Assembly (NCBI GenBank): GCA_022627495.1 | Contig: JAKEGJ010000029.1 | Coordinates: 1 to 64,000, forward strand | Length of the DNA stretch: 64,000 nucleotides | Direction of reading: 5' to 3' | DNA from: Microcaldota archaeon | GTDB lineage: Archaea > Micrarchaeota > Micrarchaeia > Anstonellales > Bilamarchaeaceae | Shown here: positions 1-9,331 of the stretch, piece after piece | Position numbering within the stretch: the first letter of the stretch is position 1 | How the letters are laid out: every line of letters begins with the position of its first letter | The notes under the pieces: generated by a model | Databases searched by the model: none | Told to the model about the DNA's origin: nothing | Seen by the model: the letters and a program-made list of their open reading frames with translations, nothing else | Made by a program: the position numbers and the translations under genes

Positions 1-38
1 CATTTCGATACCTATTTATTCCTATAATACCTTAGAAT

Positions 39-1424
39 ATGCCAGGTGGTCTTTTGTCTGCTATAGACGATGTGATGAAATATATCGCTACAAACGAGAT
101 TAGGTGGGTCGACCTCCAGTTCTTTGACATCAAGGGCCAGATGCACCGCGTCAGCGTTTCCAACCGCAAGCTCGAAGAGGCGACATTCGGCAACGGCATC
201 CATGCCGCCGACCTCTCCGAGGTGTACGGCAACTCGGAGCAGGGAGACCTTGTGCTCCTTCCGGACCCGGACACGCTCGCCCGCCTCCCGTGGGAGCCGG
301 CAACGGTCAGGCTCATCTGCGACGTCATCGTCGCGGTGAAGAAGGAGAGGTTCCTCAAGGACCCGCGATACGTCGCGGAGCGCATCGAGACCAACTTCAG
401 CGCCGCAGGCATAAAGAACTCGCTTGTCGGCAGCGAAGTGGAATGCTTCATGTTCGACACCGTCACCGCGGACAAGACCACAAGAGGGCGCGGCACCGGC
501 GTGGCAATGGATTCGCGCGAAGCGAGGTGGGGGCCGTCGCCGCTCTCGAACGAGAAATCCGGCGCATTCGTGGCAACGCCCAGCGATACGATGTATTCGG
601 CAAGAACGCAGATTTGCGAGTCGCTCGAAGACAGCTTCGGCGTCCAGGTCGACTCGCACCGCCACGGCAGGGGCCCGACGGGCCAGCAGACCTTCGAGCT
701 CGCGCCGAGGAGCCTTAAATCCGCCGGCGACGCGGTCAACACGCTGAAATTCATCACCAAGAACCTGGCGAACGCGGTGAACGCCTCGGCGACGTTCATG
801 CCGTACCCGGTCGAAGGCGAGAAGGGAAACTCGTTCAACATATCGTTCAGCCTCTGGAAGACAAGCGAGCAGAACCTCTTCTACGACGGCAAGGAGGCCT
901 ACGGCCAAATCAGCCAGATGGGAAGGTACTTCATAGGCGGCCTGCTCGAGCATGCGCCTGCCCTGTCCCTTTTCACCGCCCCGACGCCGAATTCATACAG
1001 GCGCCTAGCCAGCGAGGGCTTCAAGGTCGGCTGGAGCGTGTCCGACAAGGACGCTCTTGTCTGCGTCCCGAGCTACAAGAAGAACCTCAAGGAGGCCAAG
1101 CGTGTCACTTACCGCGGGGCTGACCCTGCGGCGAACCCGTACCTGGCGCATGCGCTTGTCGCTGCGGCCGGGCTTGACGGCCTGAAGAAGAAGACCGACC
1201 CCGGCAACCCGGTCGAAGAGGCGAATGCCAAGAAGAGGACTGAAAAATCCCTCCCAGGAAGCCTCCTCGACGCTGCGGGAGCCCTCCAAAGCGACACCGC
1301 GTTCCTCAAAGGCGTGGTCCCGACCGAGCTCCTGGCGGATTACCTTGACCTCAAGCTCAGGCAGCACAAGCGGGCCATGGAAGGCGTCAGCGGCTACGAG
1401 CTCCAGAAGTACTTCAACGTCTGA
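39..1424 (+). CDS. Glutamine synthetase family protein (divergent active site)
   Basis: GS-fold motifs: SEVECFMFD, NSFNISFSLWK, PTPNSYRRL, DPAANPYLAHALVAAAGLDGL; full-length ORF of 461 aa. Confidence 0.88.
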   Translation: MPGGLLSAIDDVMKYIATNEIRWVDLQFFDIKGQMHRVSVSNRKLEEATFGNGIHAADLSEVYGNSEQGDLVLLPDPDTLARLPWEPATVRLICDVIVAVKKERFLKDPRYVAERIETNFSAAGIKNSLVGSEVECFMFDTVTADKTTRGRGTGVAMDSREARWGPSPLSNEKSGAFVATPSDTMYSARTQICESLEDSFGVQVDSHRHGRGPTGQQTFELAPRSLKSAGDAVNTLKFITKNLANAVNASATFMPYPVEGEKGNSFNISFSLWKTSEQNLFYDGKEAYGQISQMGRYFIGGLLEHAPALSLFTAPTPNSYRRLASEGFKVGWSVSDKDALVCVPSYKKNLKEAKRVTYRGADPAANPYLAHALVAAAGLDGLKKKTDPGNPVEEANAKKRTEKSLPGSLLDAAGALQSDTAFLKGVVPTELLADYLDLKLRQHKRAMEGVSGYELQKYFNV

Positions 1425-1490
1425 AGCCGTCCGGGCCTTATTCCGCCCGGACATCCCCTTTTATTTTTCTTCCCCTCTTTATCCTCCCTG

Positions 1491-2015
1491 ATGCACATCA
1501 CGCTGGTCCTTGCCGGCCGGACGGTCCCCGGCTTCACGGGCCTTGTGGATTCGCTTTCCCGCGCCTTCCGAGCCCCGGTATCCACCGCATTCATTGATTT
1601 CCCCTTCACGCGCTCCTTCCGAAAAAGCCGGGGCCAATACGATGCGGAAATGCTCCTTGCCGAGCTTTCGGGCGGCGCCGGCCCTGACGATGCGGTCGTT
1701 TTCATAATCCGCGAGGACATCTTCGCAAAGCCCGTGGATTATGTCTTCGGGATTGCCAAAGGCAGCTGCGCCGTGGTCTCGACCGCGCGCCTGGACCCCC
1801 GCTTCTACGGGCCGGTGGATGATTTGCAGGCCGCAGGCGCGCTCTTCAAGGAGCGCGTCCTGAAGGAAGCCATGCACGAGCTTGGCCACATCCGCGGCCT
1901 GCAGCATTGCGATGACAAGACGTGCATAATGGCCCCGTCGGATTCCGTAGCCGCTGTGGACATCAAGGGGGCGGAATTCTGCGGAATGTGCCGCTCTGCG
2001 CTCAATCTCGGCTAA
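1491..2015 (+). CDS. amzA: Archaemetzincin-type zinc metalloprotease
   Basis: HELGHIRGLQHCDDKTCIM...EFCGMC matches the archaemetzincin HExxHxxGxxHCx4CxM...CxxC signature. Confidence 0.93.
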   Translation: MHITLVLAGRTVPGFTGLVDSLSRAFRAPVSTAFIDFPFTRSFRKSRGQYDAEMLLAELSGGAGPDDAVVFIIREDIFAKPVDYVFGIAKGSCAVVSTARLDPRFYGPVDDLQAAGALFKERVLKEAMHELGHIRGLQHCDDKTCIMAPSDSVAAVDIKGAEFCGMCRSALNLG

Positions 2016-2057
2016 ATTAAAAAGATAACCGGCCAACAACCAGACATCGGCATCATT

Positions 2058-2129
2058 GGGCTCGTAGTCGATCGGTAAGATGTTCGCCTTACACGCGAAA
2101 GATACGGGGTTCAATTCCTCGCGAGCCCA
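2058..2129 (+). tRNA. tRNA-Val (anticodon UAC)
   Basis: Acceptor GGGCTCG/CGAGCCC, anticodon arm TTCGC-CTTACAC-GCGAA, T-arm CGGGG-TTCAATT-CCTCG. Confidence 0.92.
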
Positions 2130-2252
2130 CTTCCCCTTCCGGTTTCATGTTTCTGGTTTCGGATTCCCGGTTCCGGGGGCGTTGGGCATATTAGCACGAA
2201 TTTTGACTTATAACCACAACATATATAAACATCAAAATACATATTATACAAT

Positions 2253-3173
2253 ATGCAAACACAGAGCCGGCCCCACGCGGGCCACCCGTCCGCCTATCCC
2301 ACGCATCCAGCCCCGGCAATGCCGCCCCGCGCAATTACAAAGCAATATCCCCTGATAGAGGACAGGTACGTACTCTCAGAGGTCATGACGTGGGGAGGCC
2401 TGAGCACCCTGTTCATTGCCACTGACATAAAAACCGACACGGACGTGGTCCTGAAGACGATAGGGAAAGGATTCCGCGAGGACCCCGGCAGCTACGGGGC
2501 GATGAAAAGGACCCTTTCAGTCGAGGCCGAGGCGCTCTCGCGCATAAAGCACGACGGCGTCGTGTCATTGATAAGCAGGCCATCCTCCGACGATTATATC
2601 GTGATGGAATACGTAAGCGGCCCTACCTTCCGCCAGATGCGGCATCATGCGGAAGGCGTTCTCATGCTCGCACTTGATTTATGCGACGCCCTCTCGGCGG
2701 CCCATGCGGCGGGAGTGATTCACCGTGACCTGAAGCCGGACAATGTCATCGTCTCACCGCGGATTACATCGAACATCGCGCTCATAGATTTCGGAAGCGC
2801 GAAACTGGATTCTCCTGATTTCGACGACCCGTATTTTTCCAGCGCGGTGGGGACTGCGGAGTATATGTCGCCCGAGGCCGCCGAATCCGGATTCTATGCC
2901 GATAAGCGGTCGGATACATATTCCCTGGCCGCCATGCTATATGACAGCCTCGCGTCCGTCCCGCCATTCGGAATAGACCCCGATGCCGATTTCAGCACCG
3001 CAGTGGAAATAAGGAAGTCCCAAAAGCCCCTCCCTCTTAGCCAGGCCGTGCCGGGGCTTTCCAGGCGAATCTGCGCCGTGGTGGACAAGGGGCTTAGTGA
3101 AAACCCGGAAGACCGCTTCCAGAGCGCTGAAGAATTCAGGGAAGCCTTAAACAGATGCATCGCAAGCGCCTAG
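2253..3173 (+). CDS. Hanks-type Ser/Thr protein kinase
   Basis: VVLK lysine, VIHRDLKPDNVI catalytic loop, IDFGSAK (DFG), MSPEAAE, SDTYSLAAMLYD. Confidence 0.93.
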   Translation: MQTQSRPHAGHPSAYPTHPAPAMPPRAITKQYPLIEDRYVLSEVMTWGGLSTLFIATDIKTDTDVVLKTIGKGFREDPGSYGAMKRTLSVEAEALSRIKHDGVVSLISRPSSDDYIVMEYVSGPTFRQMRHHAEGVLMLALDLCDALSAAHAAGVIHRDLKPDNVIVSPRITSNIALIDFGSAKLDSPDFDDPYFSSAVGTAEYMSPEAAESGFYADKRSDTYSLAAMLYDSLASVPPFGIDPDADFSTAVEIRKSQKPLPLSQAVPGLSRRICAVVDKGLSENPEDRFQSAEEFREALNRCIASA

Positions 3174-3226
3174 CAGCCGCATCAACCCTGCAGTCGCAAT
3201 ACTTAAGCGGTCGGAATAAACAGCCA

Positions 3227-4027
3227 TTACTTCCAGCCCTGGAGCTCCCGAAGCGCCGCTTCCAGCATATCGGGCGTGCCCTCTATGATAAGGCGATTGC
3301 CCTTCCGGAGCACAGCGAACTGCACCTTCTCCGTTGCGACGCCCGAAACCCCGAAACCCTTGAATCTGGGATTGTGTATGTCGTCCCGCTGGTCCTCGTA
3401 GAGCATCGGCCAGCCGTCTCCTGCAATGATATTGTGCCGCACGTCCGTATACCTGCCGAAAACGCCCCGGATGATGGGCCTAACGCCTGCCCCTTCGTTC
3501 CGGAAGAGGCGCCTCTTCATGCCCGGCGGTATTCTCTGGCCGGGCTGCATCCTTTCCGGGAGGCCCGTGATTTCGTTCATCTTTCCCCCCATGGAAACCA
3601 GCCCGACGACATTATGCAGTATGGTGATGATTGACGGGTGGACTATGACCCTCCAGTTCTTTTCCTCGAAGTCGCCGGGTTCGAGCAGAAGGCCGGCATC
3701 GGCTATTCCGTACACCTCTCCGCGCTCATGGGCCTTCCTCAAATACTCTGCCGGCAGTACCCACCTCCTTCCCTGGTGGTCCTCCTCTGAATCGATTACG
3801 TCCCGGCCATTCGTGAATTTCCGGCCAATCCTCGGATATACGAGCAACTCCCGCGCCCAGGCGGGGTATATCTCCTTGACCTGCTCCCAGTCCCCGCTTC
3901 GGACCAGATACTCGTCATGGAGCACGTTGGATGGGAGCTTCATCCCCCTTTGGGCCGCCATGCGCCTCGCTTCAATATAGTCCCATGAGGTTCTTTTGAG
4001 GGGTACTATTCTCTCGCGGTCAGCCAT
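3227..4027 (-). CDS. Hypothetical protein between two kinases; paralog of the disrupted gene at 37540-38351
   Basis: Intact 266-aa ORF; C-term GFGVSGVATEKVQFAVLRKGNRLIIEGTPDMLEAALRELQ resembles GFGIAVEAAEV...QFTVRQENGTLIIDGSREQIDAVARLLEQ; own TATA-like upstream sequence. Confidence 0.75.
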   Translation of the reverse strand: MADRERIVPLKRTSWDYIEARRMAAQRGMKLPSNVLHDEYLVRSGDWEQVKEIYPAWARELLVYPRIGRKFTNGRDVIDSEEDHQGRRWVLPAEYLRKAHERGEVYGIADAGLLLEPGDFEEKNWRVIVHPSIITILHNVVGLVSMGGKMNEITGLPERMQPGQRIPPGMKRRLFRNEGAGVRPIIRGVFGRYTDVRHNIIAGDGWPMLYEDQRDDIHNPRFKGFGVSGVATEKVQFAVLRKGNRLIIEGTPDMLEAALRELQGWK

Positions 4028-4191
4028 AGAATCGTCCTTCGGTGAGCATTGTTATTCAAGATATATATGTGGTAATATATATAAACACTTGGTCTAAACC
4101 CATAATGGCGCCAGGAGGGCTCCCGGATGGTCATTAGTCGCAAATAATGTATTTACATGTATTATAAACCTTTCCAGGCATAATCTTCCAT

Positions 4192-5082
4192 ATGCATAAA
4201 ACCGTTTCCAGCCGCAGGCCTCTCCATAAGCACACGGAGCCGCCAGAGCGGGGCCTTTTCGAGACGGTCAATGGCCGGTACAGGCCCCTTCAGGAACTTG
4301 GCTGCGGCGCGGTTTTCCTCGTGCACCTGGCCGACGACCTCCGGACCGGCAACACGGTTGCCATCAAGCGCCTTAGGGGAGACATGCTTGCCAATAAAAA
4401 TGCGCATTATGCCATGGAGACCGAAGCCCGCGCACTGTCCCTCGCAAGGCATCCGGGCGTCCCGGTCCTGTATTCGTCTTCCCCCATCGGACCGGACCCG
4501 TATCTGGCCGAGGAATTCAAGGACGGCCTCCCATTCGCCCTCAATTACGTCCAAGACGCAAGGACAGCGGTTCTGCTTTCGATATCCGCCTGCGGGATAC
4601 TCTCCGCCTTGCATGGCGCGGGCATCGTTCATCGGGACCTGAAGCCCGGAAACCTCGTCCTCGGATGCGACCGGCGCTCCGTCAGCCTCATCGACTACGG
4701 CTTCTCGATAGTCCCGGGCATGCAGGATTTCGCGATGCGCGTGGATGTGCCGGTGGGCACTCCGATGTTCATGGCGCCCGAGCAGACATACCCGAAGGTT
4801 CGCGTCGACTTCAGGGCAGACATCTATGCGCTCGGCATGGTCCTCTACCAGTTCCTCTCAGGCTGGTACCCCTACACCATGGACCCCGATAAAGACGAGG
4901 GGGAGGAGTATTTCCGGGCGCACAGGTCCGAGCCCGCAGTCCCCCTGCATGTCCGCAAACCCGCAATCCCGCGCCGCCTTTCCTATGCGGTCGCAAGGGC
5001 CCTCGAGAAGGAGCCCCGCCGGCGCTACCAGGATGCTGATGAGTTCGCGGACGCGCTATCGGAATCGCTCGGCTTCTGCTAG
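4192..5082 (+). CDS. Hanks-type Ser/Thr protein kinase (DYG variant)
   Basis: VAIKRL, IVHRDLKPGNLVL, IDYGFSI, MFMAPEQTY, RADIYALGMVLYQFLSG. Confidence 0.93.
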   Translation: MHKTVSSRRPLHKHTEPPERGLFETVNGRYRPLQELGCGAVFLVHLADDLRTGNTVAIKRLRGDMLANKNAHYAMETEARALSLARHPGVPVLYSSSPIGPDPYLAEEFKDGLPFALNYVQDARTAVLLSISACGILSALHGAGIVHRDLKPGNLVLGCDRRSVSLIDYGFSIVPGMQDFAMRVDVPVGTPMFMAPEQTYPKVRVDFRADIYALGMVLYQFLSGWYPYTMDPDKDEGEEYFRAHRSEPAVPLHVRKPAIPRRLSYAVARALEKEPRRRYQDADEFADALSESLGFC

Positions 5083-5723
5083 GCAGCCGGCCCTTCGGGT
5101 TTCGCCTGAGGCGGCTTTGCGGCGGCCATCCTCGCCCTTCTCGCAACGAATCCAGCAGCCTGAAGGGCGACTGTGGCAAGCCCGAGCAGAAGAAGCGCAA
5201 CCTCTGCGGCGTTTACGAACGTCCTGCCGTTCACCTGCACGAAAAGCCCGTTCGCCAGAAGGACAAAGTGCACGCTCGAGAACACGAACGCAAGGTAGTT
5301 GAAGCGCTGGACGTTCTTCCAGAGCCCGGGCCCCATCACTTTGATGGCATAATCGCTGGATGTCAGGGCGAGCGCGAGCAGAACCAGCGTCGCCGGTATC
5401 GTGGACATGGAGCCCGGCCCGGCAAGCAGGAACCCGAAATCCCAGCCCCACCTGGGCCCGAGGACGAGAAGGCCGTGGATTATCGCGAAAACGAAGCACG
5501 CGATGCCGACAGCCCGCCTCGGCTCGACATACTGCGCGAATTCCTTCGGCCACAGCACGACCAGCGGCCCGATTATGAGCGAGACGCAGAGCAGGAAATA
5601 CCCTGAGAGGGCGAAGAACCTGACAAACGACGTCATGGCGTGAATCTGGAACAGGGACTGGTAAGCCCCAATCAGCGCCACGCCGCAAAACAGCAGCAGG
5701 AAAAGCCAGCTTGGTTTTTGCAT
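5079..5723 (-). CDS. Ferric reductase-like transmembrane protein
   Basis: About six hydrophobic helices with intramembrane His (IHAMTS, IIHGLLVL, SSVHFVLL) and WxxxQRxNYLAF motif. Confidence 0.65.
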   Translation of the reverse strand: MQKPSWLFLLLFCGVALIGAYQSLFQIHAMTSFVRFFALSGYFLLCVSLIIGPLVVLWPKEFAQYVEPRRAVGIACFVFAIIHGLLVLGPRWGWDFGFLLAGPGSMSTIPATLVLLALALTSSDYAIKVMGPGLWKNVQRFNYLAFVFSSVHFVLLANGLFVQVNGRTFVNAAEVALLLLGLATVALQAAGFVARRARMAAAKPPQAKPEGPAA

Positions 5724-5749
5724 TATTCCACCCCCATCATCTTAGCGGG

Positions 5750-6148
5750 TCATCCGACCCGCCCAATCACATACGTTTCAATCTGCATATACGCGCCCGG
5801 CGAATGGTCTTTCCCCTTGCCGCCCATCGTGGCGAAACCTTCGGTGCCGTCCTTGCCGCAGTACGGCACGAACGTGTCCCCGCCCGGGTGCGTGGTGTAG
5901 CCGCTAAGGTCCAGGACCTTGCCGCTGATGACCATCCAGCAGTCTCCCTTGGCGTTGTGGGTTGCGACCTCTTCCATTGTGAATGTGGGCGGGTTTTCCG
6001 TAGAGCCTGATGCGCCGGAGATGTTACCTGCACTCTGCCCTGCCGGGGCGGCATCCTGCGGATTGATTGTGCAGCCGGACAGCAGGAGCGCCACAAATGC
6101 CAGAGCCACAAGTCTTGTTTCGTTTCCCAAATTCACACCCGGATGCAT
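5750..6148 (-). CDS. Lipoprotein with cytochrome b5-like heme-binding domain
   Basis: Lipobox LLLSGC; cyt b5 signature MEEVATHN...CWMVISGKVLDLSGYTTHPGGD and second His in KDHSPGA. Confidence 0.88.
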   Translation of the reverse strand: MHPGVNLGNETRLVALAFVALLLSGCTINPQDAAPAGQSAGNISGASGSTENPPTFTMEEVATHNAKGDCWMVISGKVLDLSGYTTHPGGDTFVPYCGKDGTEGFATMGGKGKDHSPGAYMQIETYVIGRVG

Positions 6149-6171
6149 CGGTCAGTCTAAGATTATAATTG

Positions 6172-7446
6172 TTATATCAGGAGCGTCACGATGAGATAGC
6201 TTATGCTTATCAGGCAGAAAGCCGCGAACCAGACATTGTTGTTCCAGTCCCTGATGTCCTTTCCGTCAAGGGAGCCGAGAGGCAGAATCTCAGCCACCGC
6301 CCAGAGGGCGCTCGTGGAATAGATTGCCTTGAACAGCGGGTTCGGCGCCTCGTAATATAGGAACGCGAATACAACCATGACAGCTGCGCTCATGAGGGGG
6401 GCCGAAAGCTTCATGAGCCCGACCTTCCATTTCTCCACCCCCGGGGGTATCTGCTCCATAATGAACCCTTGTATGGAGAACGCGTTCCCGAGGTAAGAGC
6501 TTATCAGCGTCAGGGCGGAGCCGGCCGGCCAGAACACGTATTCCATCTCAATCTTATAGAAATGGGCGAAGATGCGGTGGGTCACCTCATGCAGGATGGC
6601 CGCAAGCAGGCAGATGATGGAATTCACCACGACCCAGAAGAAGAAATCCCCGGAGGGGCCGAAATACTGCCAGCTGATTGATATGCCGAGGACCACGGAA
6701 GCGCCCGTTATCGCGAGAGCCTCGCTGACGTTGTAGCCGCGGTACATCCTGGCGCCTTCCCCGACTTTCCTGCCCTTTCGTCCCAAATCGAGCGCCTTGA
6801 ACTCGACTACAGTCCTTCCTACGTTGATGATGATGAGGATGATCAGCGAGATGAATGTGGCAGCAGCGGGGACGTACTCCCTGGGCATTACCGCATTCAG
6901 GGGCGAATATTTCGCTCCTTCGTTCTTTACTGCCCCTTCCTCGTAGCCCATCCTGTCCGATATGGCTACGACGACTGCCCCGTTGGAAAGCTTGCCTGTC
7001 TTGATAATCAGTCCGCCCTCGACAGTCCGCGTTTCGTTGAACCATCCGGCGCCAATCCCAAACGCGGTTATGGCGTTCTGCTCCGGCCCGCCTATCAGCA
7101 GAACCAGCGGGTGCTTACCCTCCAGAATCGCCCTCCTCGACTCATTGCCATCGTCTCTCTCCTGCGCCTTGGCGAGCCAGGGGTTCTGCGCCTTCGCAGT
7201 GTCGAGCAGGGCCCGCTCGGCAAGGTCCATGTCCTCCCCCAGGACAATCAGGGACGTTTCAGCCAGGAAATCCTCATATTCGGCAGGCGTCGTCGCGTTC
7301 GTATCGACCTGGGCGTATATGCCTATCATGACCGATGATGCGTTCGCGCCAGTCACAATGCCGCCGCCATTTGCCGCCGCAGCACCAAAGCCGGCGCTGG
7401 CAATGAGGAGAAAAACGAGAATAAACGTGAGCCTGCCGGGAGTCAA
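6172..7446 (-). CDS. M50-like (site-2 protease type) membrane metalloprotease
   Basis: Signal peptide, multiple TM segments, intramembrane HEVTH and LGSLDGKD (LDG) motifs. Confidence 0.78.
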   Translation of the reverse strand: MTPGRLTFILVFLLIASAGFGAAAANGGGIVTGANASSVMIGIYAQVDTNATTPAEYEDFLAETSLIVLGEDMDLAERALLDTAKAQNPWLAKAQERDDGNESRRAILEGKHPLVLLIGGPEQNAITAFGIGAGWFNETRTVEGGLIIKTGKLSNGAVVVAISDRMGYEEGAVKNEGAKYSPLNAVMPREYVPAAATFISLIILIIINVGRTVVEFKALDLGRKGRKVGEGARMYRGYNVSEALAITGASVVLGISISWQYFGPSGDFFFWVVVNSIICLLAAILHEVTHRIFAHFYKIEMEYVFWPAGSALTLISSYLGNAFSIQGFIMEQIPPGVEKWKVGLMKLSAPLMSAAVMVVFAFLYYEAPNPLFKAIYSTSALWAVAEILPLGSLDGKDIRDWNNNVWFAAFCLISISYLIVTLLI

Positions 7447-7461
7447 TGGCTCGCCTCAGGC

Positions 7462-8022
7462 TCATCTTGGCCCGAATCTGGGCACGAAAGGCGGCTTCGT
7501 GAAAAGGTAGTACTTCTCCTTGCCTTCCAGCTCGCTCATTATCCTGTGGACGAACACGCCGACGGGGTCGGCGAGCGTCGGGACGCGGGCATGGATGTCC
7601 GCGAAGGACTCGAAAGGCTTGGCCTCGCGCTCCCTAAGAAGCGCTTCCATGTTCTTCTTGCCTATTCCAGGGAGCAAATCAAGCGTGTGCACGCGGATGG
7701 ATATCGGCTTTGCGGTATTGATGAAGCCCACGAAATCTGCCTCGCGCTCGACTATGGCCTTCTTTATCATGGCAGGCAGGAACTCCCTCGCGCCGCCGGT
7801 CAGTTCCTCGTATTTTATCCGGCCCTTTATGTGCGACACTTCCTGCCTTCCTTCCTTGCCGACGCAGACCTTCTGGCCCATCACGATGTTGGCGCTCGGA
7901 GTGACTGTTGCTTCAAGCAGCGTGAAAAATCTCGTGCCCAGGAGCTGGACTGCAGGCTCCCTGCGGAGAGCGTCAGCGTGGCCTGACGGCATATACTCGA
8001 TGACCCATGCATAGTCTTCCAT
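7462..8022 (-). CDS. DUF655 family protein
   Basis: HhH segment LDLLPGIGKKNMEALLREREAKPFESFADI; gene order L21e-RpoF-DUF655 typical of archaea. Confidence 0.9.
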   Translation of the reverse strand: MEDYAWVIEYMPSGHADALRREPAVQLLGTRFFTLLEATVTPSANIVMGQKVCVGKEGRQEVSHIKGRIKYEELTGGAREFLPAMIKKAIVEREADFVGFINTAKPISIRVHTLDLLPGIGKKNMEALLREREAKPFESFADIHARVPTLADPVGVFVHRIMSELEGKEKYYLFTKPPFVPRFGPR

Positions 8023-8038
8023 TCCAATCCCCCTCCGC

Positions 8039-8365
8039 TTATGCGAGCTCCTTGAGAATCTCGTTGACTTCGTCCTCGGAAAGCTCGACCCTGTCCTTGA
8101 CCAGGACGGCCCGCAATGTCGCCGCGCTGCCCGGGTGGACGTCGACTATCTTGGTCGCAAGCTCGAGGCTGACCTTGCCCGAGCTTGAAATCGATTCGAT
8201 TAGCTTTTTCGCTTTCTTGGAGTCCGTGTCCCCGAACCGGTCCGAGTTCTCGAATGCCTGGGACTGCTCGTAGCCCAGTTCGCCGTCTTCCTTCCTCTTG
8301 GTCAGGATTTCCTTGGCCTCGCTGACCGAGACCGGCCTGGAAGATTTGATCTGCATGTGCAACAC
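8039..8365 (-). CDS. rpoF: DNA-directed RNA polymerase subunit F (Rpb4-like)
   Basis: VSVSEAKEIL, GYEQSQAFE, LATKIVDVHP; conserved neighbourhood. Confidence 0.9.
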   Translation of the reverse strand: MLHMQIKSSRPVSVSEAKEILTKRKEDGELGYEQSQAFENSDRFGDTDSKKAKKLIESISSSGKVSLELATKIVDVHPGSAATLRAVLVKDRVELSEDEVNEILKELA

Positions 8366-8366
8366 C

Positions 8367-8645
8367 TTACTGGTTGAGCTTCAGGTGGACCGAGCCGACA
8401 ATAACTGATTTCTTCTTGTTGAAATCGCCGACTTCCACCATGTAGCTCTTGCCCCTCTTCTCCGTAATCACGCCATGCCTGCTCGAATAGCGCAGGTGCG
8501 GGAGGCCCTTGGTCCTGGCCCTCGGCGCGATTATGACCTTGTCGCCGACCTTGAACGTCCGCACGAGCTTCGCCACGCTGGCGACGCTCTTGCCCTTGAG
8601 CTTCCTAGTCCTCCTGTTGAATGCGCCTTTTGAAGCCTTGACCAT
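8367..8645 (-). CDS. rpl21e: Ribosomal protein L21e
   Basis: MVKASKGAFNRRTRKLKGK...FKVGDKVIIAPRARTKGLPHLRYSSRHGVI; internal Met preferred as start. Confidence 0.95.
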   Translation of the reverse strand: MVKASKGAFNRRTRKLKGKSVASVAKLVRTFKVGDKVIIAPRARTKGLPHLRYSSRHGVITEKRGKSYMVEVGDFNKKKSVIVGSVHLKLNQ

Positions 8646-8716
8646 TTGAATCACAGCAATTAGTTTTACGAGAATGAATGAGAGAAAGTCTTTTTAAACA
8701 ATTGCATCCTTTATAA

Positions 8717-9331
8717 ATGTTATCAGGTGTCTGGCCGCGCTTTATCGGCCTGACGGGTGATTTCTTGTCCAAACCTATCGAATTCGTCATAACGAACATG
8801 GTTGCGTCTGCTTCTCTGGGCCTTGAGCTTGACTTGTACGCTCTTGCAAACAAGATACCCGAGATAGAATACGAGCCCGAGCAGTTCCCGGGCGCGATAC
8901 TGAAATTCAAGGAGCCTGCCAAGGCCTCTCTGCTTCTGTTCAAGAACGGCAAGGTCGTCTGCGTCGGCTGCAAGAAAAGGGAGATGATAGAGAAGACGAT
9001 TGCCCGCACAATAAAAATGCTGACGCCGTACGCCAAGAAAATCACCAAGACCAAGAAGCCCCACATCGAGATAACGAACATCGTCGCGTCGGCCAATCTG
9101 GGCCTCGAGCTGGATTTGTACAAGATAGCGTACAAGATAAAGGACGTGGAGTACGAGCCCGAGCAGTTCCCGGGCGCGATACTGAAATTCAAGGAGCCCA
9201 AGGCCTCGCTGCTTCTCTTCAAGAACGGCAAGGTCATCTGCGCGGGCGCGAAGAACGAGAAGGAAATCCGCATCGTGCTCGCGAAGGCCAAGGCGCTCCT
9301 GAAGCCGTATGCCGAGAAGGGGTCGGCGTGA
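8717..9331 (+). CDS. tbp: TATA-box-binding protein
   Basis: Two TBP half repeats, each ITN/MVAS..LGLELDL...YEPEQFPGAILKFKEP..ASLLLFKNGKV. Confidence 0.97.
   Translation: MLSGVWPRFIGLTGDFLSKPIEFVITNMVASASLGLELDLYALANKIPEIEYEPEQFPGAILKFKEPAKASLLLFKNGKVVCVGCKKREMIEKTIARTIKMLTPYAKKITKTKKPHIEITNIVASANLGLELDLYKIAYKIKDVEYEPEQFPGAILKFKEPKASLLLFKNGKVICAGAKNEKEIRIVLAKAKALLKPYAEKGSA

Noticed and set aside
12-953. 313-aa minus-strand ORF over the glutamine synthetase gene
   Set aside because: Arg/Val/Glu-rich antisense frame with no motif; the plus strand encodes GS.
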